Numbered from the stretch's first letter, positions 43,211 through 52,996 are shown. The stretch is DNA of 55,542 nucleotides from Lentilactobacillus parakefiri (GCF_002157585.1 NZ_BDGB01000065.1:1-55542), one strand, 5' to 3'. Translations and numbers: made by a program. Notes: generated by a model from the sequence alone, not told the origin.

Positions 43211-43549
43211 CTAGGCGTTGTCGAGATTAAATTGAACAATTCGAATAATCAAGTCTTCAGGCAACGGTTGGTCGACCGGCAGCTGAATGGCGCCGATGCT
43301 TGTCTTGTAGCCGGTTAGCTGATCCTTAAATGCACTGATCGCCTTTGAGCCAGGGTAAATGCCAATATGATTCTTAAAATTTGCGAAGTGAATGATGTTT
43401 TTATGATAGTGAAATGTTGGCATCCCATAGGAAATTTTTTCATCATATCCTGCCGGCATTTCTTTTTTAATAATCTTGTACAGTTGCAGTAGCTTCTCTT
43501 GCCTTGATGCTGGCTGGTTCTCGATGTATTCTCGGACTAATTTTTCCAT
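43211..43549 (-). CDS. DUF1801/YdhG-like protein
   Basis: The 112-aa protein has the DUF1801 pattern: ISYGMPTFHYHKNIIHFANFKNHIGIYPG and a C-terminal LPEDLIIRIVQFNLDN. The fold is related to frataxin-like YdhG proteins; function is poorly known. The ATG at 43549 follows GGGGGT; a start 15 bases upstream overlaps that site. Monocistronic, divergent from the trp operon. Confidence 0.85.
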   Translation of the reverse strand: MEKLVREYIENQPASRQEKLLQLYKIIKKEMPAGYDEKISYGMPTFHYHKNIIHFANFKNHIGIYPGSKAISAFKDQLTGYKTSIGAIQLPVDQPLPEDLIIRIVQFNLDNA

Positions 43550-43654
43550 TGACTCAACCCCCATAAAATAATAATTTTAACTTTTTTAATTAAAATCTGT
43601 TGACATTTATATTATAAGGCTCTAATATACAAAGCAACAATTAATTCGTCCATA

Positions 43655-43955
43655 AAACTGATGAAGTGGAGATCAAGATCATTGTGCACGCAAAGAGAGC
43701 TACCGCAGCTGAGAGTGCAGTCGAACGCAGATGATTAAATGGACCACTGAGGGTTCTTCCGAAAGTTCGCAAGTACGGAGAAACGTGTTGGCATACGTCA
43801 GTTGCCGGAGGGATGTTAGTCCCTTGCTAAGCGTGATTAATTGGGGAACTTAACGGATACTTTTTATCTACCCTAATTAATCGAACTAAGGTGGCACCGC
43901 GGAATAATCCGTCCTTAACAAACATTTGGTTTGTTGTGGACGGATTATTTTTTTG
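43655..43955 (+). promoter_or_regulatory. Tryptophan T-box riboswitch
   Basis: The T-box core AAGGTGGCACCGCGG is at 43888-43902. The terminator follows: AATAATCCGTCC (43903-43914) with GGACGGATTATT (43938-43949) and a T-run. An inner hairpin AACAAAC/GTTTGTT sits in the loop. Upstream stem I carries AGAGAGCTACCG and a candidate specifier TGG at 43740-43742. Uncharged tRNA-Trp would stabilise the antiterminator and turn on trpDCFBA. The specifier position is judged by eye; gene context supports Trp. Confidence 0.93.
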
Positions 43956-43976
43956 CAATCAATGGAGGTCATACTT

Positions 43977-44015
43977 ATGAACATGGAAATTAAACGATGG
44001 CAAATCATAGACTGA
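43977..44015 (+). CDS. 12-codon leader ORF or vestigial trp gene start
   Basis: AATGGAGGTC lies 8 nt before an ATG that opens a 12-codon frame with one Trp codon (KRWQIID) and a TGA. It sits between the T-box terminator and the trpD hairpin element. Spacing after the terminator is what one expects for the first structural gene of a T-box operon. It may be the leftover start of a deleted trpE, or a translated leader. Neither is proven. Confidence 0.4.
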   Translation: MNMEIKRWQIID

Positions 44016-44058
44016 ATTTCAACTAAATGATAACTCGACACTTACTAGGACAGCTCCT

Positions 44059-44154
44059 CCAAGCAGAAATCTCCGTGTAAGCACCTCAGAGATAAATTCC
44101 AAAACCAGGAATTTATCTCTGAGGAGACTTACACTCCGATTTCTGACCGCTTGG
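44059..44154 (+). repeat. Hairpin element family 1, divergent copy 4
   Basis: Nested arms: CCAAGC/GCTTGG, AGAAATC/GATTTCT, GTGTAAG/CTTACAC, then perfect 16-bp apical arms (44085-44100 and 44108-44123) around AAAACCA. The layout (AAGC outer, CC internal loop, RTRTAAG middle, apical stem ending TTCC) matches copy 1 at 15551-15660. It lies inside the trp operon leader, between the T-box and trpD. Confidence 0.65.
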
Positions 44155-44185
44155 ATCCGCTCACTTATATCAGGAGGAATTTACC

Positions 44186-45211
44186 ATGATAAAACAAGCC
44201 ATTGAAAAAGTTGTTAACCACGAAGATTTAACCTTTAACGAAAGCCAATCCGTTCTTGATGAAATTATGAACGGCGAAACATCCGAAATTGAAACTGCCG
44301 CGCTTTTAACCGCCCTTACCGCTAAGAATCCAACCATCGACGAAATTGCTGGTGCCGCCTCATCTATGAGAAATCACGCCCTAGTCTTCCCTGAATCCGG
44401 GAACGTTTTAGAAATTGTTGGCACTGGCGGCGACAAAGCCAACACCTTCAACATCTCCACCACCAGTGCAATTGTCGTTGCCGCTACCGGAACCAAAGTT
44501 GCCAAGCACGGTAACCGAGCCGCTTCTTCCAAGAGTGGCGCCGCCGATGTCTTTGAAGCACTCGGTTTAGACATTAATGAAGATCCGGCCACCAGTTTCC
44601 AAAGCCTACAGGACAACAACCTCTGCTTCTTATTTGCTCAGGAATACCACAAATCAATGAAATATGTTGCTCCGGTTCGCAAACAATTGGGCATTCGCAC
44701 CATCTTCAACATCCTCGGCCCACTGGTCAACCCAGCTCACCCAACCAGCCAGTTATTAGGTGTTTACGATGAAGCCCTGCTTGAACCGTTGGCAAACGTG
44801 TTGAAAAAGTTAGGCGTTAAAAATGCCATGGTCATCCACGGCCGTGACGGTCTCGATGAAATGACCGTCGCAGATGAAACGGCAGTCGTTGAACTGCGGG
44901 CCGGTAAATTAACCCAGTACGTTTTGACACCGGAACAATTTAGCTTCAAACGAGCTGCTCGACAAGATTTGGTGGGCGGCACTCCCGAAGAAAACGGCCA
45001 AATTACCCGTGACATCTTAGCCGGTAAAAAAGGGGCCAAACGAGACATTGTCTTACTCAATGCCGGCTCCGCCCTTCACCTCGCCCACCCAGAACTAACC
45101 ATTCAAGACGGCATCAATCTCGCAGCCAAGACGATCGACGACGGCAAAGCCCAAGCTGAACTTGACCGCCTGATCGCCTTCTCTGACAAACGCAAGGACG
45201 TGGTTGCATGA
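44186..45211 (+). CDS. trpD: Anthranilate phosphoribosyltransferase
   Basis: The 341-aa enzyme joins anthranilate and PRPP, the second step of Trp synthesis. The PRPP loop [15 protein letters not shown] (about residues 77-91), [16 protein letters not shown], and [15 protein letters not shown] are intact. CAGGAGGAATTTACC precedes the ATG. Its stop overlaps the trpC start by 4 bp. It is the first full gene of the operon, since trpE and trpG are not here. Confidence 0.97.
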   Translation: MIKQAIEKVVNHEDLTFNESQSVLDEIMNGETSEIETAALLTALTAKNPTIDEIAGAASSMRNHALVFPESGNVLEIVGTGGDKANTFNISTTSAIVVAATGTKVAKHGNRAASSKSGAADVFEALGLDINEDPATSFQSLQDNNLCFLFAQEYHKSMKYVAPVRKQLGIRTIFNILGPLVNPAHPTSQLLGVYDEALLEPLANVLKKLGVKNAMVIHGRDGLDEMTVADETAVVELRAGKLTQYVLTPEQFSFKRAARQDLVGGTPEENGQITRDILAGKKGAKRDIVLLNAGSALHLAHPELTIQDGINLAAKTIDDGKAQAELDRLIAFSDKRKDVVA

Positions 45212-45996
45212 TTCTAGACGATTTAGTTGCCGCGACCCATCGACGCTTACGAAAGCATGAGGCTATTCAATCACTGACGGAATTGCAACGCGCCGTTGCC
45301 CAGCTGCCGGCCAAGCCAAAGTCTGATTTTCTTCGGATCTTGAAACAGCCGGGACTCCATGTCATTGCCGAAGTTAAAAAAGCATCACCCTCCAAAGGAA
45401 CAATCGTTAATGACTTTCCCTACTTGGAAATTGCCAAGCGTTATGACCAAGCCGAGGCCGACGCGATTTCCGTTTTGACTGAACCAGACTACTTCAACGG
45501 GCGGCTCGATTACCTCAAAGAGATCAGCCGGGCGGTTTCGGCACCAACGCTACGAAAGGACTTCACGATTGACCCTTACATGATCTATGAGGCCAAGGCC
45601 AACGGTGCCTCAATCATTCTACTGATTGTCGCCATCGTTAATGATCGACAGCTCCGGGAATACCGTGAATTGGCAGAACGCCTTGGCATGCAGGCCATCG
45701 TTGAAGCCTATACCGCTGATGAAGTCACCCGCGCATTAAAATCTGGCGCTAAAATCATCGGTATCAACAACCGAAACCTCAAAGATTTCAAAATCGATTT
45801 TCAAAACAGCTTAAAATTACGGGCAATGGTTCCGGAAAACATCCCCGTGATCGCCGAAAGCGGCATCAAGACCCAGACGGATGTTGAAAGGCTGGCCAAC
45901 GCCGGCTTCAACGGCATCCTAATCGGTGAAACTCTCATGCGGACTAATCACAAGCAACAACTGATTAAAGAATTCAAAGCAGCCACCGTCAAATAA
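45208..45996 (+). CDS. trpC: Indole-3-glycerol phosphate synthase
   Basis: The 262-aa TIM barrel closes CdRP to indoleglycerol phosphate. Motifs: [13 protein letters not shown] (catalytic Glu and Lys, residues about 52-64), [30 protein letters not shown] and [13 protein letters not shown] overlap with trpD shows coupled translation. Monofunctional; TrpF is separate. Confidence 0.97.
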   Translation: MILDDLVAATHRRLRKHEAIQSLTELQRAVAQLPAKPKSDFLRILKQPGLHVIAEVKKASPSKGTIVNDFPYLEIAKRYDQAEADAISVLTEPDYFNGRLDYLKEISRAVSAPTLRKDFTIDPYMIYEAKANGASIILLIVAIVNDRQLREYRELAERLGMQAIVEAYTADEVTRALKSGAKIIGINNRNLKDFKIDFQNSLKLRAMVPENIPVIAESGIKTQTDVERLANAGFNGILIGETLMRTNHKQQLIKEFKAATVK

Positions 45997-46013
45997 TTTC
46001 AGGAGGTACATCC

Positions 46014-46601
46014 ATGGTTAAAGTCAAAATTTGTGGGTTGATGAAGCCGGAAGACATTACGGCTGTCAACGAAGCGCACACTGATTTTGCCGGCTTCGTC
46101 TTTGCAAAAAGCCGCCACGTCATTTCGTTAGCAACCGCGCTGGCACTGCAGACCCATTTAAATCCAAGTATTCAAAAAGTTGGCGTTTTTGTGGACGAAT
46201 CCGTCGCTGAGATTCTGGCCGTTTACCGTGCCGGCGCGATTGACATTGCCCAACTACATGGTCGAAGCACCCCTGAAGAAGTCGCCAAACTGCAGCATGC
46301 CGGGCTCAAAGTCATTCAAGTCTTTGAGCATCAATCCATCGATCCAAAGTCTACCGCGGATTATCTCATGGTCGACAGTGGCAAGGGCTCCGGCCAAACA
46401 TTGAATTGGCAGGCGATCTCCCACATCAATCGACCAATCATTCTGGCAGGTGGTTTGACCCCCAACAACGTTAGCCAAGCAATTCAGGTGGTTCACCCAG
46501 ACATTGTCGATGTCTCATCGGGGGTCGAAGCCAACGGCCAAAAAGATCCAGCCAAAATCCAAGATTTTATAAAAAATACGAAAGAGGAATATGTCCTATG
46601 A
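46014..46601 (+). CDS. trpF: Phosphoribosylanthranilate isomerase
   Basis: The 195-aa enzyme makes the Amadori step before Trp[13 protein letters not shown] holds the catalytic Cys at residue 7; the catalytic Asp lies in [28 protein letters not shown] and DVSSGVE form the phosphate site. GGAGGTACATCC precedes the ATG. The stop overlaps the trpB start by 4 bp. Confidence 0.96.
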   Translation: MVKVKICGLMKPEDITAVNEAHTDFAGFVFAKSRHVISLATALALQTHLNPSIQKVGVFVDESVAEILAVYRAGAIDIAQLHGRSTPEEVAKLQHAGLKVIQVFEHQSIDPKSTADYLMVDSGKGSGQTLNWQAISHINRPIILAGGLTPNNVSQAIQVVHPDIVDVSSGVEANGQKDPAKIQDFIKNTKEEYVL

Positions 46602-47815
46602 AAAATTTAACTGAAGCTAAAACAACCAAGCGACTAGGAATTTTCGCCAATACATATGGCGGCCAATACATCCCTGAAACTTTAATGACTGAATTGGAAA
46701 AAGTCGATCACGCTTTTCACACGTTGAAAGACGATCCGGATTTCCAAGCTGAACTCCACGATTTGTTAATCAACTACGCCAACCGGCCATCACTGCTCTA
46801 TTATGCCAAGAACATGACCGAAGACCTTGGCGGTGCTAAAATCTACCTCAAACGTGAGGATCTTAACCACACCGGCGCCCACAAGATTAACAACGTTATC
46901 GGCCAAGCATTACTCGCCAAACATTTAGGCAAAAAACGCCTGATTGCTAAAACTGGTGCCGGCCAACACGGCGTTGCCACTGCGACCATCGCTGCCTTGT
47001 TCGGGATGGAGTGTGAAATCTTCATGGGCAAAGAAGATACTGACCGCCAGAAACTAAACTTTTACCGAATGGAATTACTTGGTGCCAAGGTTCACCCGGT
47101 AACGACCGGTTCGATGGTACTCAAAGATGCCATCAACGCCACTCTGCAGGAATGGGCAAGTCGTTCTGAGGGCACATTTTACGTCATGGGATCGGCTGTT
47201 GGCCCCTATCCATTTCCAGAAATGGTCAAATATTTTCAAAGCGTCATCAGTAAAGAATCCAAGCAGCAGCTTAAAGCAAAGGAAAACACCCTCCCGGATA
47301 TGGTTGTCGCCTGTGTCGGCGGCGGCAGCAACGCCATCGGCAGCTTTGCGGATTACATCGATGACCAAAACGTCAAATTAGTGGGCGTTGAAGCTGCCGG
47401 CAAGGGCGTCGACAGCGACCAGACGGCTGCAACGATCGAACGGGGCAGCGTGGGAATTTTCCACGGCATGAAGTCCTTATTTCTGCAGAACGAAGACGGC
47501 CAAATCAACCCAGTTTACTCAATCTCCGCTGGTTTGGATTATCCAGGAGTCGGCCCGGAACACGCTACTTTGGCTAAGGAAGGCCGAGCTCAATACGTCG
47601 GCATCACGGATGATGAAGCGGTCCAGGCATTTGAATATATTGCCCGAGAAGAAGGCATTGTCGCTGCAATCGAGAGCTGTCACGCGGTTGCTTACGTTGA
47701 AAAAATTGCCCCAACGATGAGTAAAGACCAGATCATCGTCTGCACCCTATCAGGACGCGGCGACAAAGACGTTGCCAGCATCGCCAAATACAAAGGAGTC
47801 GATATTGATGAGTAA
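46598..47815 (+). CDS. trpB: Tryptophan synthase beta subunit
   Basis: The 405-aa PLP enzyme condenses indole with serine. The PLP lysine is in [10 protein letters not shown] at about residue 91, GAGQHG and the phosphate loop GGGSNAIG are intact, and [10 protein letters not shown] ends the protein. Length is normal. It works with TrpA through an indole tunnel. It overlaps the trpA start by 8 bp. Confidence 0.97.
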   Translation: MKNLTEAKTTKRLGIFANTYGGQYIPETLMTELEKVDHAFHTLKDDPDFQAELHDLLINYANRPSLLYYAKNMTEDLGGAKIYLKREDLNHTGAHKINNVIGQALLAKHLGKKRLIAKTGAGQHGVATATIAALFGMECEIFMGKEDTDRQKLNFYRMELLGAKVHPVTTGSMVLKDAINATLQEWASRSEGTFYVMGSAVGPYPFPEMVKYFQSVISKESKQQLKAKENTLPDMVVACVGGGSNAIGSFADYIDDQNVKLVGVEAAGKGVDSDQTAATIERGSVGIFHGMKSLFLQNEDGQINPVYSISAGLDYPGVGPEHATLAKEGRAQYVGITDDEAVQAFEYIAREEGIVAAIESCHAVAYVEKIAPTMSKDQIIVCTLSGRGDKDVASIAKYKGVDIDE

Positions 47816-48599
47816 TTTATCCGCAATTTTCAAAAATCATAAAGCATTTATTCCGTTTGTCGTGGCTGACGACCCGGACTTTGATACCACAGTTGCCAAT
47901 ATCGTCGCTTTGGCCGAAGGCGGCGCTGACATCGTTGAAGTCGGGATTCCCTTCTCCGACCCGATCGCTGACGGCGGCGTGATTCAAGCCGCTGATCTGC
48001 GTGCGTTTGACGCCGGTGTCCGTACCCAAACAGTCTTTGAAATCGTTGCCGCTGCCCGTAAACAAACCGATGTGCCGATTGTGTTTCTCACTTATCTAAA
48101 TATCGTCTTCAAATACGGCTATGATGCTTTCTGTCAAAAGTGTCAGGCATTAGGTGTTTCTGGCTTGGTCATCCCCGACATGCCATATGAAAGCCGTGAT
48201 GACATTGTTCCAACTGCTGATAAATATGGCATTGATATCATCCCACTGATTGCGCCAACATCCGGCCACCGAGTTGAAAAGATTGCCAAGGCAGCGTCCG
48301 GCTTCATCTACGTGGTCTCCTCACTGGGCATCACTGGGGAACGAAATGAATTCTTCAATGGCTTAAAGGATCTGGTTGCCGAAATTAAATCATACACCGA
48401 CGTGCCAACCGCAATCGGCTTTGGCGTGCATACACCGGAACAGGCGAAGGACATGGCAGAAATTGCCGACGGCGTGATTATTGGCAGTGCGATTGTTGAC
48501 ATCGTTGCTCAAAAGAAACAAGCTGCGCCAGAGGCAGTTGAGGCATTTACCAAGTCAATTCGTTCTGCAGTTGATGAGGCACAAGAAGCGCGGGTGTAA
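47808..48599 (+). CDS. trpA: Tryptophan synthase alpha subunit
   Basis: The 263-aa subunit cleaves indoleglycerol phosphate to indole. Catalytic Glu is in [15 protein letters not shown] and the Asp is in PFSDP. IPDMPYE and [13 protein letters not shown] are typical. The ATG at 47808 follows AAAGGAGTC within trpB; a longer reading from 47772 lies inside trpB and has no ribosome binding site. A terminator follows. Confidence 0.97.
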   Translation: MSNLSAIFKNHKAFIPFVVADDPDFDTTVANIVALAEGGADIVEVGIPFSDPIADGGVIQAADLRAFDAGVRTQTVFEIVAAARKQTDVPIVFLTYLNIVFKYGYDAFCQKCQALGVSGLVIPDMPYESRDDIVPTADKYGIDIIPLIAPTSGHRVEKIAKAASGFIYVVSSLGITGERNEFFNGLKDLVAEIKSYTDVPTAIGFGVHTPEQAKDMAEIADGVIIGSAIVDIVAQKKQAAPEAVEAFTKSIRSAVDEAQEARV

Positions 48600-48645
48600 A
48601 TGTGAAGCTTACAAGATACTTATTGATAAAATTAACGAAAAATAA

Positions 48646-48690
48646 TGCCCCAGTTTTCGACCCAAAACGGTCAAGAACTGGGGCGCTTTT
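48646..48690 (+). terminator. trp operon terminator
   Basis: GCCCCAGTT...GACC pairs with GGTC...AACTGGGGC, followed by GCTTTTTCT. It lies 47 bp after trpA. Confidence 0.88.
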
Positions 48691-48748
48691 TCTATGCTTT
48701 GGCAACGTGCTATACTGATTTTAACTATGTAATGGAGGTCAGCTTACT

Positions 48749-49333
48749 TTGATAAAAATTGGTGTTGTCTTAGGATCGATTCGCAGCCAGTTAGGTGAAT
48801 CAATCATCAAGTATCTAGAATCAAAATTCCGCGATACTCAAACCGTTCAGTTCGATTGGATTCGCTTGGAAAATTTCCCGTTGGAGCCGTATCAGCATGA
48901 TGAAACCCCGCTGTCAAATCCGATTACCGGGCTAAAAGCAAGTGAACACAAATGGCTGGATCAGCTGAAGGCCGATGACGGATTTGTCATTATGACGCCT
49001 GAATATGATCACGCCATCCCCGGCGTCTTGAAAAATGCCTTGGACTATGTCGGCCCGGAAGTCGATCACAAGCCCGTCTAAATTATCTCGTATTCCTACT
49101 ATAGTGACGGTGGAATGTTGGCTGCGGAATCCTTCGTGGAAATTTTGCAGATGCTCAAGATGATGGTCCTGCCAACGCCGGTGCTGCTCTGGAACGTCAA
49201 TGACAACTTTACCGAAGCCGGTGAACTCCGCAAAGGCGCTCAAAACAGTGATCATTTTGAAGCCCGATTGGAAGAAGCCTTCCACGAGATTATCTTTTAT
49301 ACCCAACTGTTCCACAACCATCCATTTAACTAA
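48749..49333 (+). pseudogene. NADPH-dependent FMN reductase, interrupted by in-frame TAA
   Basis: The frame begins at TTG 48749 after AATGGAGG with LGSIRSQLGES (FMN phosphate loop) and reaches TPEYDHAIPGVLKNALDYV. TAA at 49079-49081 stops it at codon 111, just after DHKPV. The same frame then reads IISYSYYSDGGMLAAES and runs to 49333, giving a normal family total of about 193 aa. One base change would restore it. The first part alone lacks the C-terminal half and is probably inactive. Sequencing error is possible. Confidence 0.88.
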
Positions 49334-49346
49334 TTTGAGGAAATCA

Positions 49347-50195
49347 ATGCGACCCATTTTACCCAATAAAACTGAATTTGTTCCCCACGCACCTGAAAAT
49401 GAGCACGAAATTTTTAGCGGCATGCGGACCTATCCTGACAACGTCAAGGTGTATCACCCACACGGAACGATTGATGCCACTTCAGTTTTCTGGCACAACA
49501 AGTTACACCCAAATGCCCTTAACTTTGCCGTGTATGTTGATCCCAAAGCCACTGAACGGGCTATCTTGTTCCAGCGTGTCTACACCGATATTCAAAAATT
49601 GGCTTGGAAGTTTGACGACGACCGCATGATCACCCGCGACTACGCCCCTCAGCATCCATTCAATCAGTGGTTGAGCACTAGGGGATTTCATTTGGTACAA
49701 ACTAAGTTGATCGCAACGGTGGATCTGATCGGCCTATCGTTAGGCAATCCAGTTGGTCCGGGGACTCTCAAGACGTTTGCTGAAATATCGCGACAAGATC
49801 AACTCTACCAACACATTTTGGGGCAAAGTATGAGCCAATACGCTGGAAAGCCAGCTTTTAATCCGGCAATAACGATCTCTTTGCCAGACTGGTCCGCACT
49901 CATTTCACACCGTCAAATGTCGACCGCTCCATTCGCCTTAATCCAAGACGGTCACCTGGCCGCCTTCAGTTTCCTATATGATTTTGACGACCGCTCAGTT
50001 GAACTCGGCCAGATGAATGGCGTAAATGCCAGCGCGCTTAACAGGTTGTTGAACCAGCAGCTGAAGTGGCTTCAAGATCACGACCAGATATTGGCCGGTG
50101 AATTTGAGATGGCTAACCGGCTGGAGATGAAGATTTTTCAAAGCCTGCCGTTTAAGGATGTTAATAAGTACGAAGCTTACATGCGATTAGCCTAA
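49347..50195 (+). CDS. Hypothetical protein, possibly GNAT-like (282 aa)
   Basis: The ATG at 49347 follows TTGAGGAAATC, 13 bp after the FMN reductase frame ends; the longer reading overlaps that gene and is unlikely. The C-terminal 100 residues (FALIQDGHLAAFSFLYDFDDRSVELGQ, then a helical segment and FQSLPF) have the strand order of a GNAT half. The N-terminal half is unassigned. Two tandem GNAT-like folds are possible. Function unknown. Confidence 0.75.
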   Translation: MRPILPNKTEFVPHAPENEHEIFSGMRTYPDNVKVYHPHGTIDATSVFWHNKLHPNALNFAVYVDPKATERAILFQRVYTDIQKLAWKFDDDRMITRDYAPQHPFNQWLSTRGFHLVQTKLIATVDLIGLSLGNPVGPGTLKTFAEISRQDQLYQHILGQSMSQYAGKPAFNPAITISLPDWSALISHRQMSTAPFALIQDGHLAAFSFLYDFDDRSVELGQMNGVNASALNRLLNQQLKWLQDHDQILAGEFEMANRLEMKIFQSLPFKDVNKYEAYMRLA

Positions 50196-50238
50196 AAGCG
50201 CTCAATCAACGTCTTCATGACGTCATTGAGCGCTTTTC
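50194..50238. terminator. Bidirectional terminator
   Basis: AAAAGCGCTCAAT and ATTGAGCGCTTTT flank an inner ACGTC/GACGT pair. It overlaps the stop codon of the 282-aa gene and adjoins the convergent XRE gene. Confidence 0.9.
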
Positions 50239-50684
50239 TATAGTGCTTTAACAATGTATGAACGGCCAAACACGGTCATTGCCTTTTGAAGCAGATTCAG
50301 GCTTACTTTCAGACTGCCATTTTCAATCTTGGCAAGCTGACTCTGCTCGATACCAATCTTTTTAGCTAGTTGCACTTGGGTCATCCCTGCCTGGCGGCGT
50401 TGATACTTAATGGTGTAAGCAGCATCGGCTTCGGCGGGTAATTGAATCGCCTCGTTTAATGGCTGATTGGCTTTTGATGCCAGAATTAAATCGGCAAGTT
50501 CTGAATTCGTAAAGCTTCGGCCAATTGCCTGGCCGATAAATGATAGTTCTCGGATACCAATCGTGCCATTGACCAGTTCAGAAAGCCTCGAAGCCGCCTG
50601 CTGAGAGTCAGGCGAGTCAGCCCGGTAATTTTCAATGACCGTGTTCAAATAATCCAAAGTATTGATCAGTTCTGTCTTAGTCAT
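50238..50684 (-). CDS. XRE-family regulator, probable antitoxin
   Basis: The 148-aa protein has a helical N-terminal part of unknown type and a C-terminal XRE HTH (MTQVQLAKKIGIEQSQLAKIENG, key words QVQLAKKIG and SQLAKIENG) ending at FGRSYIV. The ATG at 50684 follows AGAGGTG. It starts one base after the stop of a GNAT gene, so they are a coupled pair. HTH next to a small GNAT gene is a known toxin-antitoxin layout, although here the GNAT gene comes first. A palindrome over the upstream promoter fits autoregulation. Confidence 0.82.
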   Translation of the reverse strand: MTKTELINTLDYLNTVIENYRADSPDSQQAASRLSELVNGTIGIRELSFIGQAIGRSFTNSELADLILASKANQPLNEAIQLPAEADAAYTIKYQRRQAGMTQVQLAKKIGIEQSQLAKIENGSLKVSLNLLQKAMTVFGRSYIVKAL

Positions 50685-50685
50685 G

Positions 50686-51114
50686 TCAGACACCTCTCCA
50701 CGGATAGTGTTTCTCGACCACCAATTTGCTGGCTTGGGTATCAAATATCACGTTTTGTGGAGACCAGAACTTGCCACCTAAATGTTCATAAAAGATCTCT
50801 GTCCCGTCGGATTTACTAATTAATTCCACATGGCCTTCAAATCCATCTTGCAAGAAAGCGTCCTGCATTACGAGTGACAATAGCGTAGCTCCCAAACCCA
50901 AACCACGATTTTCACTTTGAATTTCAATCAAAATAACTCGATTAAATAAGCTCTGATAGTTACGAATAAATCCAATTAGCCCCACTAAACTTGAATTGAG
51001 AAATGCGCCAATTAAAATTTCATTAGGTACTAACTGATGCCAATCAAAAATAAATCCATTTATATTTAGTGACTGAATTTTTTCAGTCACAACATCAAAA
51101 GTAACATCTCTCAT
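50686..51114 (-). CDS. Small GNAT acetyltransferase, probable toxin
   Basis: The 142-aa protein shows the GNAT core: VLIEIQSENRGLGLGATLLSLVMQDAF-type motif A with R-G-L-G-L-G-A (residues about 70-77) and a C-terminal FYEHLGGKFW. The ATG at 51114 lies only five bases after a TATAAT -10 box, suggesting a nearly leaderless message; a TTG six bases upstream is an alternative. It is coupled to the XRE gene. It may acetylate aminoacyl-tRNA as other GNAT toxins do, but it could be a simple N-acetyltransferase. Confidence 0.72.
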   Translation of the reverse strand: MRDVTFDVVTEKIQSLNINGFIFDWHQLVPNEILIGAFLNSSLVGLIGFIRNYQSLFNRVILIEIQSENRGLGLGATLLSLVMQDAFLQDGFEGHVELISKSDGTEIFYEHLGGKFWSPQNVIFDTQASKLVVEKHYPWRGV

Positions 51115-51119
51115 TCTCA

Positions 51120-51150
51120 ATTATAACAGAATATTCCATATTTGAATATT
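51120..51150 (-). promoter_or_regulatory. Promoter and operator of the GNAT/XRE pair
   Basis: TATAAT on the minus strand (51120-51125) is followed upstream by the palindrome AATATTC-CATATTT-GAATATT (51130-51150), which fills the spacer and reaches the -35 region. The position suits autorepression by the XRE protein. Confidence 0.6.
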
Positions 51151-51209
51151 ATTCAGCGCTATTCTGCCTTCTCCTCATCCTTTAGATACGAAGAAAAACT
51201 AACCTGTCG

Positions 51210-52817
51210 CTATTGAAAGTGCTTATACCGAAAATATTTATATCCAAGTTTATGGTCAAACATCGTCTCGGACAGGCCGAATCGATTGGCCATAAAGATA
51301 TAAATGCCAAGAGCTGCCAAACCAAAGACAACACAGTACAGGAATGCCGGAATCAATCGGCTTGGCAGGATCACCTGATGAATACCCCAGGTTAATCCCA
51401 TGACAATCACGAAGAATAACAGATTGACCCAAACGCTGGTCTTCAGCTTGCCAAACGGCACGTGGAACTCATACATAATTTCGCCGTAACTCAACAGGCA
51501 GATGAACCCAAACCCAATTGCCGTGGAAATAATTGCCCCAAATCCTTGAAGCAAGATGACCAGTGGAATTTGGAACAATAATTTGGCTACCAGTCCCACC
51601 ACCAGGTAATACATGGCCTTCTTACTATAATGAAGGGCTTGAAGCAGGGTGAGGCCGTTAATTGCCAGCCCCAGTATCAAACTCTGGAGAATGTTGGCAG
51701 CCAAATATTTGCCGCCAATTAGACTAAATGAGAAGAAAATCCCATTGGCTTCATAAGACAGACCACAAAGGATGGTCACAATCGGCAGCAACACAAACAT
51801 CAGCATGTTCACATTCTGGAAGATCAGATCGCCAACATCCGCTTTCTTGGAAGCCTGGCTGTTAGCCAATAACGGCAAAGTCGTCTCGGCCACTGCCAAT
51901 GCCAATGAGACCACCACCGTGGTAATCTTGGTTGGATTGGCAGAAAACAACGTGTAAATGTACTGGGTGTATTCAGCAGTAAAGTGTTGAACGCCCTGCA
52001 TGACCTGCTTGAAGAACAGCTGATCAATCAACTGACTGAGGGTGATTCCAGAACCGACGATTACAAACGGAATCGATTCGTAGGCAATCATCGTGAAAAT
52101 TTTCCGGATACTGGTTAGATCAAACGGGGCACTTTTCTTGGCCAGTTCAGCGTAGTGAGCCGATTGTTTGCGATAATACAGTCCCAAATAAAGGTAACTG
52201 GCAACCGCACCAACAAAGGCTGCCATGACGCTTAAATACACCGCCTCAATATAGCTGCGGTGAAAGACGTTAATGACCAGATACGTTGATACCAAAATAA
52301 AAACGATCCGGATGAATTGTTCCCACAGCTGAGAAACGCCATACGGTTTAAGGTCTTGATTACCCTGGAACCAGCCGCGGATACTGCTCATCGATGGCAA
52401 AATGACAATTGCTGGCACCAAGACCCGAATTGACGTCACGGCACTTTGCGTAGAAACAACCGGACTATTCTTGGCAATTAAGGGCGCAATGACCCAAAGA
52501 ACTGCCCCGCAGATAATTCCGGAGAGCAGCATGACAAAAGAACCAACTTTAGCGAGTTGACGGGAATTTAAGAACTTATTTTGACCATTATAAATGGCGA
52601 CCCGCCGCGCAATTGCAGACGGAAAACCGGCCGTTCCCAGGGCGATAAAGAGGCCATATGGGTTGTAAGAGGCATTAAATAAAGCCATGGCAACATTCTT
52701 ATGTTCGGGTGAACCAATCATATACAGCCAGGGAATCAAGTATAAAATCCCAAGAACTCGGGAAAAGATACTGCCAAATGAAAGCCAGAAAGATCCTGAC
52801 ATAATTTTTTTGTTCAT
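51210..52817 (-). CDS. Polysaccharide/lipid-linked flippase (MATE-like, SpoVB/YtgP type)
   Basis: The protein, about 535 aa with 14 hydrophobic helices, is of the MOP exporter superfamily. FWLSFGSIFSRVLGILYLIPW at the start and GTAGFPSAIARRVAIYN match the SpoVB/YtgP branch, which may flip lipid II or other undecaprenyl-linked precursors. The start is uncertain: GTG 52829, ATG 52817 and ATG 52802 are all in frame and none has a strong ribosome binding site; the second is chosen. Monocistronic. Confidence 0.85.
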   Translation of the reverse strand: MNKKIMSGSFWLSFGSIFSRVLGILYLIPWLYMIGSPEHKNVAMALFNASYNPYGLFIALGTAGFPSAIARRVAIYNGQNKFLNSRQLAKVGSFVMLLSGIICGAVLWVIAPLIAKNSPVVSTQSAVTSIRVLVPAIVILPSMSSIRGWFQGNQDLKPYGVSQLWEQFIRIVFILVSTYLVINVFHRSYIEAVYLSVMAAFVGAVASYLYLGLYYRKQSAHYAELAKKSAPFDLTSIRKIFTMIAYESIPFVIVGSGITLSQLIDQLFFKQVMQGVQHFTAEYTQYIYTLFSANPTKITTVVVSLALAVAETTLPLLANSQASKKADVGDLIFQNVNMLMFVLLPIVTILCGLSYEANGIFFSFSLIGGKYLAANILQSLILGLAINGLTLLQALHYSKKAMYYLVVGLVAKLLFQIPLVILLQGFGAIISTAIGFGFICLLSYGEIMYEFHVPFGKLKTSVWVNLLFFVIVMGLTWGIHQVILPSRLIPAFLYCVVFGLAALGIYIFMANRFGLSETMFDHKLGYKYFRYKHFQ

Positions 52818-52996
52818 GGGAAGATGCACACTTTCTATATTTCAATCATAGTCAACATTATAATATCTTTCGCGGAAGTTTGCTATCAAATCAGAAACTT
52901 GGTTTGCGTTTTTTGCGGGGAACTTCCAAAAAAAATTGTGGGTAGATACCCCGCCCGCTTTCAGCACTGCTCTAATTAGAAATATTTAAACAGAAT

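Noticed and set aside
48749-49081. Short FMN reductase as a complete gene
   Set aside because: The same frame continues with family sequence after the TAA, so truncation of a longer gene fits better than a naturally short protein.
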